Source: Golubevia sp. BC0850
Lineage: Eukaryota; Basidiomycota; Exobasidiomycetes; Golubeviales; Golubeviaceae
Direction of reading: 5' to 3'
DNA: 64,000 nt
Assembly (NCBI GenBank): GCA_012976225.1
Contig: JAAVVG010000001.1
Span: forward strand, 1,922,001-1,986,000
The notes below the pieces were generated by a model that was given only the letters and a program-made list of their open reading frames with translations, ran no database searches and was not told where the DNA came from. The translations under genes and the position numbers were made by a program. Of this stretch, positions 11,710 through 22,953 are shown in pieces. Position 1 is the stretch's first letter, and each line of letters opens with the position of its first letter.

Positions 11710-12625
11710 TTCTGAATGAATTAGCGATCAATCACGTCGAATTGATAGGTGGATGCCTTGGGGTGGAAGGACGTCGCGTTTTTGGCGGGAAGGAAAGGAA
11801 AGGAAGATGCGACTTCTTTGAAAAACCCTCTTGAGCTTTAATAGCACGCGCTTTGTTCGGTCCTCCTCGGCGTTCACCTCTCCCAAAGCAACAACCAACA
11901 ACTTTATGATGGATCTCTTGTGTTAGTCATTGTCTGATGGATTCTGATGTGTCTGAAGAGGTAGTCGACGCGAGAAGGGGAGAGAAGCTGAAGAAGTGAA
12001 GAAACTGAATGAGAAGACAAGCCGGTCGGAAACGCCTGTTGCACATCACAATCGAAGGGTGGGAAGAGCTCTTGAACGATTGAGAATGGGCGCGCAGGTA
12101 GCGCCAGAGATATAGAAGGCCTTCAAGGCGGTTTCAGAGAGGGAAGGAGGGAGGATGGGAGGGTACGAGTTGAGGGCTTGCGAGCAGGAGAGAAAAGAGC
12201 AACTGAGCACTTCTGAGATAGAAGTCTCCACTTTCTCCAGCCCCATTCGACAGGAAATCTTAGTTCTGAATCTATGCTCTGCTTGCAGAGGGTGAAAACT
12301 GATGAATGGAGTCAGCTCAGCCAAGTGCCTCAACTGACCTCCCGTGGACGAATCTTCCCCAAGCCAATTCTTCACCCTGTGTCTCTTCCTTCAAATCAAA
12401 GTATGCTGTAGTTGAATGCCAAATCCAATGATCTGTGAGCAGGGAGGAGCGATACACTTCAGAGGAGAGAAACCTCAACTCTCACCTCTGATTCTCTGAA
12501 AAGATGCAATTGCTGGGTACAGAGTTGAACGTGCTATCTATTTACAGTCTAATGTTAATCTGGAAGTCTATAAAAATCAAGTCAACCATCGTCAAAAACG
12601 CAGAACCTCTCTCTATGTGACATCC
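11710..12625. other. intergenic: upstream region of the BET gene
   Basis: About 915 bp between two minus-strand genes, holding the 3' end of the CRAL-TRIO gene and the BET promoter/leader. No supported gene; a 109-codon minus-strand frame at 12046-12375 has no recognisable features. Confidence 0.55.
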
Positions 12626-13691
12626 TCATCTGCCCTTGCCCCAAACCTTCACCTTCCCATCTTCCCAAGAAATCGGTCCTTTGGGAACTCCCTGCTCTCC
12701 CAAAGCCTCCTTCATTTCATCTCCTATAGCTGGTTTATCACCATAGACCCAATCCAACTTCCCACCATAACAAATCGGCAAAGAATCCTCGTCAATAATC
12801 CCTAACAACTCTCTGCTAGGATCACTTCCCATGATCAAAATCTTAGAAACAGTGACTGGTTCAAGTAACTTTGAGATCCAACCGAAAAGGATGGGCATAA
12901 AAGAGGGAGCATTAACAATGATGATTCTACTAGAAGTTTCAGGATAATGAGAAGAAGATATCAAAGATGCAGATTGAACGTGAGTTCGAAGACCCCAAAG
13001 AGCTCGGAGAGTTATGTGCTCCAGATCAGTAATGGTTGTGCAACTTGAAATTGGAGTTGGAGTTGATTTTGAAGGGAGGGAAGATAGGAATGGGAAGGTG
13101 AACCTTTGAAGAAGTTCAGTGAGGCAGACGCTGTGTGAAGTGGAAAAGGAAGTCTTCGTCAGCTTGATTGATCTCTTTACACCTTGTTAGAAGCCCTTCC
13201 CGGAAACTTACACTCCATCATAACGATCTTCAACTTTTGTCTTTAGAAGTTCAGAGGTCTCCTTTCCACCTAGAGTGGCAATCTTGTAGACAAAGACCCC
13301 TCTTCCCATCTTGTCGGTTTTCCCAGTCCAATTCGGTAACAATCGTTTAGAGTCCTCCAAAGCTTCAACATCGAAGTTTTCGTAGAGTGAGTCTAGGTCC
13401 TTCTCCTTTCTCCATTGACAGGTTGTCGAGAATTGTTTGAAAGCAGCTGTCAAATCGAAGTTTCGAGCTCGAAGGAATCGTCTGTTGAGACGAGTGCGAA
13501 TGACTAGAATGAGAGATTTGATGAAATCTGAGAAGAGAGAATTCTGAGACTCACAATAAGGTTGCATCGTCGTACCATTTCCGTTCCATCTGGATCTCAG
13601 CTTCGACCTTTGCCTTAAACTCTTGGAAGGCTTTTTGTTGAATTTCATCGAGATGTCCTATGTGTCCCTTCAACTCGATCGAAGGATCCAT
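12626..13691 (-). CDS. Sec14-like CRAL-TRIO domain protein
   Basis: Minus-strand exons 13691-13555, 13481-13212 and 13130-12626; 303 residues. Sec14-type proteins exchange phosphatidylinositol and another lipid between membranes and couple this to PI-kinase signalling. The N-terminal CRAL-TRIO-N region has GHLDEIQQKAFQEFKAKV and LLRFLRARNFDLTAAFKQF. The lipid-binding domain follows: GVFVYKIATLGGKET, TTITDLEHITLRALWGL, SSSHYPETSSRIIIVNAPSF, GWISKLLEPVTVSKILIMGS and a closing LPICYGGKL. The length matches Sec14. Which lipid it carries cannot be told by eye, and several Sec14 paralogues are usual in fungi. Confidence 0.88.
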
Positions 13692-14401
13692 CCAAGCGGT
13701 ACTTGCGTTTTTTAGGAGGAGAAGAAGAAGAAGGTGAAGGTGGGGGAAGAGAGGGAGAGAAGAAAGAAGTTCAGGGAGGGAACAGCTTCTTGTAGCCCAG
13801 CGGAAAGCGAGATCCGAGCTCGACGTCAATTAAGGCAATTCTTTCCAGTCGCTACTTCTGAAATTTGTTTTAAAAAGAATTGAAAACGTTCCTCTGTAGG
13901 AAGTGGAATCTGGTGTCTTGTGCGCTGTCAGCTGCCATTATATCGTCCTCGACTATAGTCAGACGTCAGAGGTCGATCTGTTCCGTTCCTCCCCTCCTTC
14001 CCCTCCTCTCCTCCAAGTTTCTGGTCGTCTTAAAATTGAGGCGACTGGTTCGCTTTGAAGAAATCGATTTGTTAAATAGAGATTTGTTGGTCTTCCTTCA
14101 CATCAAGCAAAGCTCTGGACTTCTTCAATAGGAATCCTTCTCCAAGTCCTCACAACTCAGCAGCAATTCCCTCAACCATTTATCCTATCCTATCCTATCC
14201 TCCTCTCCATTTTTTTTCCTAATCATTTTTTTCTTCTCCCATTTATCTTTCATTTCATCAACTTTAACTCAACCGACCAAGTACCACTGAATCACAAAAA
14301 AGGGTCACAGCTTGCACACATCTCTTCACTTCTCTTGCAGTTCTAGTCATCAGAAGAAGTTATTGTAGAAAAGTAGTACATCTCTTGTACTTCTGAAGCC
14401 A
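13692..14401. other. divergent intergenic region with short repeat
   Basis: About 710 bp between divergent starts of the Sec14-like gene and the large membrane/coiled-coil gene. It is pyrimidine-rich, with a short TATCC tandem at 14181-14200. No gene seen. Confidence 0.6.
14181..14200. repeat. TATCC tandem repeat, four copies
   Basis: Four perfect head-to-tail copies of TATCC, followed by C/T-rich sequence. It is a small pentanucleotide microsatellite in a promoter region. Confidence 0.85.
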
Positions 14402-17400
14402 ATGATCGTAGATCAAGATTCAATTCAAACTGATCCTTCAATTAATTTCAAATCTTCAAGATCATCAAATCGAACCAATTCCAATCCCAATCAATCCAAT
14501 AGAAAGAAGAATCAACGTCCTTCTTCAACTTCAAATAGTAGAAGAGGTTCAGAAGCTGGTCTACCGATCAACAATTCAACTCCAACAGATTGTCCGAATT
14601 GTTCAAATTCAAAACATTCAAATCAGGTTCATCAAAAGTGTCAGACAGGAACAGGTCAAGAGGAAAATCTCAAGCCAAAGAATTCAAAATCAGAACTTGG
14701 TGTTTCAATAGAAAGTGAATCTTCTTTAATCTTTGGAATCTCGATTCTAATAGGTTTCATTTCTTTGATTTTGACTTTCAGTTCCTACCGAAATTCAACT
14801 TCAAAGGGAATAGACAATTCATCAAACTCAATTCTTTCCGATTCATTAAGTTCCTCGGAATTATTCGAATCCATTTCTTCCTCCTCCTCTTCTTCTTCAA
14901 GTTCTAGTCAACCTCAAGAGAAAAGATTTTTCCCACCATTCCTATTCTCCTTGATAAGTGTTCCTACTATGTCATTCTTTAGAGCTTTGTCCTATCTAAA
15001 CCCTTCCTCTTACTCCTCGATCAAGAACGATGGATTGGCAATCGATCCGAATCATTCTTTGGATCAAAATTGGTTTCCTAGGTTGATCAATTGGTTTAGG
15101 GGAATGGCTAGAATGGAAACCGTGCTGCTATTCTTGGTCTGTTTTTTCACTTTGAGTTTTCTTGGTGAGTGTTCGCAAGAGAACCGGCTTTGAGTAGCTT
15201 GTGATCGTCTTTGGGAAGCGATTCAAGAAAAAATTACAAGCTGAGTTCTGCGAATTGGGAGGATAGAGCTCGGCGAAGAAGGTAGAAAGGAAGGGAGGAG
15301 ACGTCGGAAGTTACTGGGAGAAGGGACCTTGGGTTCGGACAGAGGCATTCTTGCTCTTGCAAGGGTAATTGATACGCTACGAGAGATGATGCATAGCTAC
15401 AAAGGTGCTAGGTTCCCTGCGCTTTTAACAGGGAAGGATTTTGTGTGGCGGCTTCCTTGGGAACCAACGTTTTGATCTTCTTTTCCCTCTTCCCTCCCTC
15501 CCTCCCCCGCCTTCAGCATATTGGACGAATCCAACAGAAGCTTCCTTCCGAACCTACCTCACCGATTCATCACTCCGACAATCTTTACGGCAACTCGAAA
15601 CCGATTCTTCAACTCCTCTCAAACCTCGATCGACCACTTCTACTTCAGATGACGAACTAGAACAACAGCTCTCTTCCAATCCAACTTCCAGATCAAAATC
15701 TTCTTCATCTTCCAGTAATCCATCATTGACATTTGCACACAAGATTTCTCTATCACTCAAGACTCCACCTTACGTTCGAAGGGATGGAAAGTTCTACACA
15801 GTGGTCACAGTCAAGCATGCGAAGAGAAATCGAGGTGGTGGAAGTTTGACTTTCCCAAATCGATTAAGTAAAAGCAAAGACCTTAATGGAGAGATTTATC
15901 AATGTTCAGAATGTGGTTTCTCAGAAGCTAATGATCCAGAAGTCGTGGATGATTGGGAAAGGATGGGAAATCATAGACATCCTCATGAACATGTTTCTTG
16001 GTATTTGGGTGCTTTTGGTACCTGGTGGTTGGTCGCTCAAGGTTGGGAGATCTCTTCCCCACCTTTGCCAGCTCCTTTGACCGGCGGTCCATCCTGGCTT
16101 CACAAGGAAACCAAAAGTCATTTCATGGATTCTGCCAGCCCGTGGAAAGAGATTGATCCACCGGGAACAAATCATCCTCTTAGTTCAAGTCATCCATTGA
16201 ATATTGGGAAGAAGAAAGAAGAATATGGTCTGGGTGAACTGGAAAGAATCAGGATCAAAGAGAGAAATGAGAAATTAGAATTCTTGGAACAGAAAGAGAA
16301 GGAAATTGATTACGGAGTTTTCGAGATTCGAAGTTTGAATGATGACGATCAGAAGGGTGAGTTCGAATGAAGATAGGAGAGATCAGGACCACCACTCGTA
16401 AGCCGAAATGGACGATCTCGACCTTTTGACTGACCATTGTTCTCCCGCCCCTAATCTTTTGACCCCACGACTTAGATTCAACGGCTGCCAATCAAAAGAA
16501 AGGTTCAAAGAAGCAATCCAATCGTTCAGGTTCTAATGCAAATCAGTCTCAAAATCGCAACATTAATTCACCGTCTCTCAACAATTCAATTCCCAATCCA
16601 AGCTCAAATCCCAACGCTTCCTCTTCAACATCCAAGCGGAAAAAAGCGAAAGCAAAGAACAAAGCAGCTCAAAATCACCTTCAAAATGCACTTGAAGATC
16701 CGAACAGTCATCATGACAAGTTCCTTCCCGATTCTTTAGCGCGAGACCTCTCTCAATCGTCTTCGCATTCTAATTCTGCAAACGCAACTTCTAGACAACT
16801 TCCTTCCGATCCAAACTCTGCTCAAGAAATCTCCAAGACCAAACACCTAGACGATCCAAATTCCGCTGTCTCGATAGCTAAAGCAACGAATCTAGACTTA
16901 GAAGCTCAGTTACTTTCGCTTCAAGAAACCTCATCAAACACTAAATCTCAATTGAATTCTCAGTTAGAAGCACTTCGAACTCGAAAGAAAGAAGAAGACG
17001 TCTCTCGATCTGAAATCAAAACTAAGATGAAAAGTCTGGATGAAAGTAAAAGACAAGCTGAAGGAGTCAAAAAAGAAGCTGAGAGAAAGCTCAAAAACAT
17101 TGAAGGTGTTAAAAACAGCTTGAAATCCAAGATTGAGGGACATAGAAAGGAAATGAAGCTGATCGTCGAGAGGAGAGAGACGAAGGAGAGAGGGTTGAAA
17201 GACCAAGGAAAGATGGACGAACAAGAAGAGAAAGAGGTTGAAGAATTAGAGAAACAGAGAACCGAGAAGACGGAGAATGAGGAACTCGAAATGAAGCAAC
17301 TCGAAGATGACCTTTCGGCTCTTGAAGGGAAATTTCAAGAACAACAGGCCAATCTTGAAGCTGCCAAGATCCTAGCTCTGGAGAGAAGACATCAAGCTCA

Positions 17401-19507
17401 AGCGGAGGCAATGGCTCATGCCAAAGCGCAAGCAGAGGTTAGAGCTGCTCAGGCTCAAGCTAGGGCTATCGCAAAAGCTCAATCTCAACAACAAGCTCTT
17501 ATGAACCCCAATCTTCTTCCTTCTCAAGCCGGTCCTTCTTCTCACATGTATCCACTTCTATCTGGTCCTGGAGATTTCGCATCAAACCCTTACGATCACA
17601 GCTGGGCTAATTCGAATCAGACTCAAATGGCTCCGCTTGCAGTGGGCGCTGGAGCTTCCTTCCTGTCACCTCTGGATCTTTCCTCAGCCAGAAACATTCC
17701 AATTCAAGATCCTCGACTTGCAACTTCAGGAGGAGCCTTCTCGCCACCGCCGAATTCACCTTTCTACACCGATCTACTTCCATCGAACCTCTTCGCTTCA
17801 ACGGACGAGGACGATGATGACCTGAGAGGTGTCTTCCCTGGAAGAGAAAGGTCAGCTACTCTGGAATCTGCTCTTGGAAGATTCGGTCTGGCTTCTGAAG
17901 ATGAAGGTGGAGAGACTCCGGATCAAGATTTGGAAGAGGAAGACAGTTTCTTCAATTTGTCTAAAGACGACCTTTCAAAACAAGATCGCGGGATTGAAGA
18001 GACCGATTCCTTCTCGGATGCGAATGGAGATGAAACGGTAGCTCAAGAAATCGAGGACTCTTTCGCAGATGCTCCTTCCTCTCAACTAGCCTCTCCAGTT
18101 CAAGTCGAGTCTCCCAATCAAGATCCTGATACTCCTGTCGAAAACGAGTCCAGCAAATCGGAAGAGCCAATTCAAGCAGAAGCCGAAGACCAATCAAACT
18201 TCAGCCCAGAAGAAGCCGAACAACCAACAACCTCTTCCCTTTCTCGAACTCGTAGACCTAGCAGCAAAGGAAGTGCCGGTCGTACTTGGTGGGGTAAGAG
18301 CAGAAGCGAAAGCGTAGCAAGATCAGATGTCACTGCTGAAGCAGGAGACAACGATTCCGAACAGAAAGAGGAGAAGACCACTGAAAAAGGAGAGAATTTG
18401 GAGAGAAGGAAAAGCAGAACCTTCTCAGTCCTACCGAAGCTTTCGCTTAATCCTTCTGCAAAAGCTTTCAAGAGTTCAAGTCGCAGCACCTCCAGACCAA
18501 CTATTCCAGAAAGATCTCCAGTTCAAGATTATCCTATTGGAGGTTATCCCAACGAAGGCAGAGTCCCATCTGGATCTCGTCTTGGATCAGGTGGTTGGAA
18601 TGGAGCTCAGCCAGCTCCTCCCGTCGTAGCTCCAATTTCTGACTATGAAGCTGTCAGACGTGCTTTCGAAGCCAACAAGTTCCCTCTAGAAGACGAAGAT
18701 GAACAAGGAAGAAGATCTTGGAGTGCCTTCGATTCATGGCAAGCTCATCAAGGTGGCCAAGGACCAAATTCTACCAGACCTTATCTATCACAACATCCAT
18801 CTCCTTTGGTTGGTGGTAGAGCTCATCCCTTCAATGGTGGTCCAACTGATTGGAATCCAAATCCTAGATCAAGCTCGGATTCTCTTCCGTATTCAAATCT
18901 TGGTAGACCTCAACAAGCTTTCGGAAACGGATTCATGGGAGGAGGTCCTGGGTTCTCTCGTCACCATCACAATGGAAGTCTGTCACGTTTAAGTTCAGGT
19001 TCTGGCTTTCAAAGGAATGGAAATCAAGAGCAACCAGGCCTATCTGCGGGTAGAGATTCTTGGTTGTCTTCTGACGATGAGCTTTTCAATCCATTAGCTC
19101 GTAGCATCTCTGCAGGTGACGTCTCTTCAACAAGCTTAGCCTCAACTTCGCTCTCTATCAACTCTTCATCTGGAACTGGAGAAGCGCGCTCTCGATTCGC
19201 TTTCTGGAATAGAAAGGCAAACAACAGTTCAAGTGGAAATATCGAAGCTGAAGATAAGGAGAAAGACAAAGCAGTTTCGACATCAGCTTCTAGCTCAGAT
19301 AATAAAGATGAATCCAACGTTCAAGATTCTTCAAGGTCAGGTTCTGATGCTTTACCTCCTCAAACTCCTGTCCTTCAAATCGGGTTCAATTCAGGTTCTG
19401 GTAGTCAAGAAGCTACTCCAACTCAAAGTCAAACTCCATCTAAGAAACGTCAATTCAGATGGAGTCGAAGAGCTGATTCTGTCTCGGTAGTTTCTGAAGC
19501 CGAGTGA
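14402..19507 (+). CDS. Large membrane-anchored coiled-coil protein, function unknown
   Basis: Exons 14402-15164, 15517-16356 and 16476-19507; 1,544 residues. I do not recognise a characterised family. In order: a Ser/Asn/Thr-rich N-terminus; a first hydrophobic segment (LIFGISILIGFISLILTF, about 108-125); a second one spanning the first intron (METVLLFLVCFFTLSFLG, about 238-255); then YWTNPTEASFRTYLTDSSLR. A folded region of about 200 residues follows, with FYTVVTVKHAKR, a possible metal site in YQCSECGF and NHRHPHEHVSWYLGAFGTWW, and Pro/Trp-rich sequence. Residues about 680-830 form a Lys/Glu/Gln coiled coil ending in an Ala/Gln stretch. The remaining 700 residues are Ser/Gly/Pro-rich and disordered, with many likely phosphosites. 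Two TM segments with both ends on one side suggest an organelle-membrane scaffold (inference). The first intron is 352 nt. Confidence 0.85.
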
Positions 19508-19910
19508 TCGATCGCGTTCTACCTTCTCTATTGTATTGCTTAAGGCATTCTTGTCGTGTCCTTTTCTATTCTACTCGTATCATCAAATCTTCCCTCCTTG
19601 TTTCTTCTTTTATTTTGTTGTTCTCTCTAAAAACCACGCCCACTCAATCTCATGTTTGCATCTTTTTGTATGTTGTTTGATCTCGATCGAGACTGGCGAC
19701 TTCTTAGAGCTTTAGGGAATGGCACAGCTCGTCTCAACATTCCGACAAAAGTCTGAAGAAGACGAAGTCACAAGTGAGTCTGGGACTTTTTTTTGCATCA
19801 CGGAAAGAACTTTTTCATTAAACGAGAAGATACGGAAACAAGAGTAGGGAAGAGGCTTTGGTTTACAGTATCGAACATCACATTTACATTTCCACTTTCA
19901 AAAGACCCGA
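19508..19910. other. convergent 3' intergenic region
   Basis: About 400 bp between the stops of two converging genes. It is T-rich and AT-richer than the genes on either side, as expected for 3' ends. No gene seen. Confidence 0.6.
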
Positions 19911-20712
19911 TTACTCTCTAACATCTTCGATAGTAACAGTTCTAACTTTGGGTTTTTCTTCGGCAACCTTTGGAATTTCCAGTTTGAGGATACCATCCTG
20001 GAACTTGGCTTTGATTTGAGAGAGATCCGCTTGTTCAGGGAAGGAGAATGAGCGACTGAAGGATCCGTAACTTCTTTCAGAGATCAGAGAGCGATGGTTC
20101 TTGGTTGAGGAGACCTCATTGGAGGAGGAGGAGACTTTTTGGACTTGAGTCTCAGAGCCGTTCTCCTTGTTGGCGTCCGAAGGTTGTTTGGAGGTCTCAT
20201 CTGTTGAAGTTGCAGAGGGATCGAAAGAGACCTCCTTCTTGGTAGATCCTGCGATGGTCAATTTGTGAAGACGATCGTCGACTGAAATTTGGACGTCCTC
20301 CTTCTTGATACCTGGGACCTCTGCGGTCAAGATGTAACGATTTGGCTCCTCGTGAAGGTCCTGTGAGAGAAAGGGTGGGAAGGGGTCAGATTCTAGACAG
20401 GAAGAGAAGCAGTGGGTGAGGAGGAGAAGTCAAGTATTGGAGTTCATTACTCACCATTGCTGGGCCGTTCAAGTTGAAATTAGAAGGCTTAAAGAAGTGA
20501 TCCATCAACTCCGCGTAGGGATGAGTGACTTGGGAAGTTGAGTTTTGAGCTGGGTGACTCCATCCGGAATTGAAAGGTGAAGAGAGGAATGGGTCGTTGA
20601 TGAGAGATCTGAAGAGAGACATGGTTGCTGGTGTGGTTGAGATTGAGCGCTTGAGTGTGTTGCTGAGTTGACGTGGAAGAGTAGAGTTGAGAGTTGATCT
20701 GATGATTGACAT
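19911..20712 (-). CDS. Hsp20-type small heat shock protein
   Basis: Minus-strand exons 20712-20455 and 20360-19911; 235 residues from the first Met. It is an ATP-independent holdase that binds unfolding proteins. The alpha-crystallin domain begins DLHEEPNRYILTAEVPGIKK, continues EDVQISVDDRLHKLTIAG and ends SIKAK-like in LSQIKAKFQDGILKLEIPK, then RTVTIED. A Ser/Thr/Glu-rich loop of about 60 residues splits the domain, as in fungal Hsp30/Hsp42 types. Residues 1-30 (including RQLSNTLKRSISTTPAT) are basic, hydroxylated and free of acids, so they look like a mitochondrial presequence. Met31 at 20622 (MSLFRSLINDPF) is an alternative start. Heat-shock elements lie upstream, and the J-domain gene follows upstream on the same strand. 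Confidence 0.93.
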
Positions 20713-20742
20713 GACTGAAGAGAGAAGGCTTCTAAACCTCTC

Positions 20743-20750
20743 TTTTTATA
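20743..20750 (-). promoter_or_regulatory. TATA box of the Hsp20 gene
   Basis: TATAAAAA read on the minus strand, 30 nt upstream of the first possible start codon (20712). If transcription begins about 30 nt downstream of it, almost no leader remains for that ATG. Confidence 0.65.
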
Positions 20751-21190
20751 CCTTTTGGGGGTCGTTGATTAGTCAACTATGCTAGAAAGTTCCACTGATG
20801 AAATCAATGCGGAGCGCTGAGTAGAGACGTAACGAGAATCTGTGAGAAGGTTCTGGAATCTTCTGCTTGAAGGTTCGAGCTCGACCATCCTCCAATCCTG
20901 CCCAAGTCAGCCGACCTAAATAATTTGTCGTCAAGCGACTAGAAATGACTAGAAACTTCTATATTCGAGAACAAATGAGGTTATACAATAATGATTGAGG
21001 AGCGCTTTGAACGGATAGTAAAAGGATAGTGCGTGACTGACTTGGGGAAGTGGCTTGAAAGTCCTGGATTGGGATGGACGAGAAGACTTGACGATAATAA
21101 TACTATAGACCAAAAATTGAGGAGGAACACGAGATGAAACTGACGAGGAATCAGAGGAGAGGGAAGAGAATCTTCAACGAAGTTGGATTT
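20751..21190. other. Hsp20 upstream region
   Basis: About 440 bp between the Hsp20 TATA box and the 3' end of the J-domain gene. It holds the heat-shock elements described separately and no open gene. Confidence 0.65.
20846..20876 (-). promoter_or_regulatory. Heat shock element cluster of the Hsp20 gene
   Basis: Contiguous alternating units GAA (20846), TTC (20851), GAA (20856) and TTC (20861), each 5 bp apart, form a perfect four-unit HSF site. Another GAA-nn-TTC pair follows at 20869-20876. Further GAAnnTTC or TTCnnGAA units lie at 20785, 20952 and 20964. Known: HSF trimers bind inverted nGAAn repeats. It sits 134-164 bp upstream of the Hsp20 start, so heat or proteotoxic induction is expected. 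Confidence 0.88.
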
Positions 21191-22550
21191 TCACGACCAC
21201 CCTGTCCCGACTCTTGCCTGCTGAGTAGATCCCTGAAGTAGATTTTCAGATTGTTTCACCCCATTAACGAAGACTGATCCCTTTTCTGGAGTGATAACGT
21301 GAACTGTCTCTTGTCCCTGTGAGAGGAAGTGAGATCGGAAGTGGGAAAGCGGAGGGAGACGGTAGAGAAGATGGAGAAGAAGCGACGTTAGAAAGCCAGA
21401 AACCCATTGAGAAGTGTCCAAAAGTGTTATCAGAAAGAGATTGAATGAATGTATGCGGCGCCTCAAGAGAAGCAGGCTTCGACTCTCAAGTATCTCTCAA
21501 CTCACCTCGCCATCGACCTTCGTAACTACAGTCTCCGTCCTTCCATTGACACTTCGAGTCTGTCGAGTCTCAGATGTGCTATTTGATCCAAATCCGTATG
21601 TTGAAGTTGAGCTGGAGGTTGAGCTAGAGGAGTAAGTTACTCCACCCGATGACGTAGAAACAGAGGGTTGATTGGAGGTCTGACCACCTTGTCTTCTTCC
21701 ATGAGTAGGAGGCATAGCTGAGAAAGACCTAGGAGATCCAAAGAACGAATTGCTTGGAGAAGTAGTGGTTGAAGTCTCCATTGTGTCTGCAGCAGCCAGA
21801 CTTGACATTCCTCCCAGACCATTCAATCCGCTGCTTCCTAACCCCATGCCCATATTTCCCATACTTCCCATCCCAACTCCCATGCCCATCGCTGACATCC
21901 TAGAATGATCACTCAGGAAAGGATCTGCTTGACCAAACGTGCTTGCACTTCCAGTTCCACCTAGCCCGGAGCTCATTCCATTCATCTCACTCTTGAACAT
22001 ATCATTAAACAACTCAAATGGATTATTAAAAGGGAATCCAGCTTTATGACCTCTAGTGTTATTCTGAGCTCTCCTTGCCGAATCTGCAGCAGACTCCCAG
22101 GTGAAACTGAAAGGACCTACGTCGGGAGAAGAACCAAAGAATTTAGACCTGTCTTCCGGAGAGCGACCTGAACTTGACGATCTATCCTTTGCAAAATTGT
22201 CGTCGAAAGAAAAAGGAGATGATTGGAATGGACCGGAAGGATTCGAAGTATAATTGTATTTCTGCCTTGAGGTTGGATTGGATAGAACTTCATATGCTTT
22301 GGCTACTAGCTTGAACTGTTGAGTTGCTTCTTCTTGTTTCTCTGGTTGAACTCTATCTGGATGGCATTTCAAAGCCTGAGATCAGGAAGATGGTTAGATG
22401 ACAAGATAAGGGAAGCTCCACTTTGATGAGGTTCACTATGTAACTTACCTGCTTCTTGTAAGCTGATTTGATCTCTGCCTGACTTGCGTTCTTATTCAAT
22501 TGAAGTACTCCGTAAAAGTCAACCTCTGCCAACGAAGGTGAGCTAGCCAT
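21191..22550 (-). CDS. J-domain (DnaJ/Hsp40) co-chaperone, class B-like
   Basis: Minus-strand exons 22550-22449, 22375-21506 and 21316-21191; 365 residues. J proteins stimulate Hsp70 ATPase. The J domain is at the N-terminus: DFYGVLQLNKNASQAEIKSA, then the HPD tripeptide at the start of exon 2 (ALKCHPDRV), then FKLVAKAYEVLSNPTSRQKY. No zinc-finger region is present. After a Phe/Ser/Pro stretch comes NNPFELFNDMFKSEM, a Gly/Met-rich segment (MGVGMGSMGNMGMGLG) and a Ser/Thr-rich region, resembling DNAJB6-type proteins that hold aggregation-prone clients (inference). It lies directly upstream of and parallel to the Hsp20 gene. Confidence 0.92.
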
Positions 22551-22953
22551 CTTTTGGAGTGTTGATGTCTGGGAGTAGAGCTGAGAGCAATAGGAATTTC
22601 TTATCGCTATCGATGGAGCTGATCGATGCGCCCATATGGATCTCTTTCCGATTCAAGAAGAAAATAGAGGCTTCAAACCTTTGAGGCAATACTTGCTCAG
22701 TAAATAGCCCAAGCCAAGTCTCAGTGAGCGAAGAATCAGAGGCACAACGAAAATGGAGACGGATTGAAACAAAGAACAGAAACAGAACACACACAAGACT
22801 TCACTGTATTTGTATTCTCGACGATTCCAGATTTGTGATCTCTACCATATCTTCTAAGTTGAAGTAAATTGACGTTCAGCAGAAAGCCAAAGACAGAGCA
22901 AAAAAAAGGGGGGTGATCACTCGAGATTCAAAAGCCCTCCAGCCTCCAGTCAT
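22551..22953. other. intergenic: J-protein promoter
   Basis: About 400 bp between two minus-strand genes. It contains one TTCnnGAA pair near 22643-22650, too little to call a heat-shock element. An A7-G run lies near 22900. No gene seen. Confidence 0.55.

Noticed and set aside
12046-12375. 109-codon minus-strand frame upstream of the BET gene
   Set aside because: Single short frame in a promoter region, with no recognisable features.
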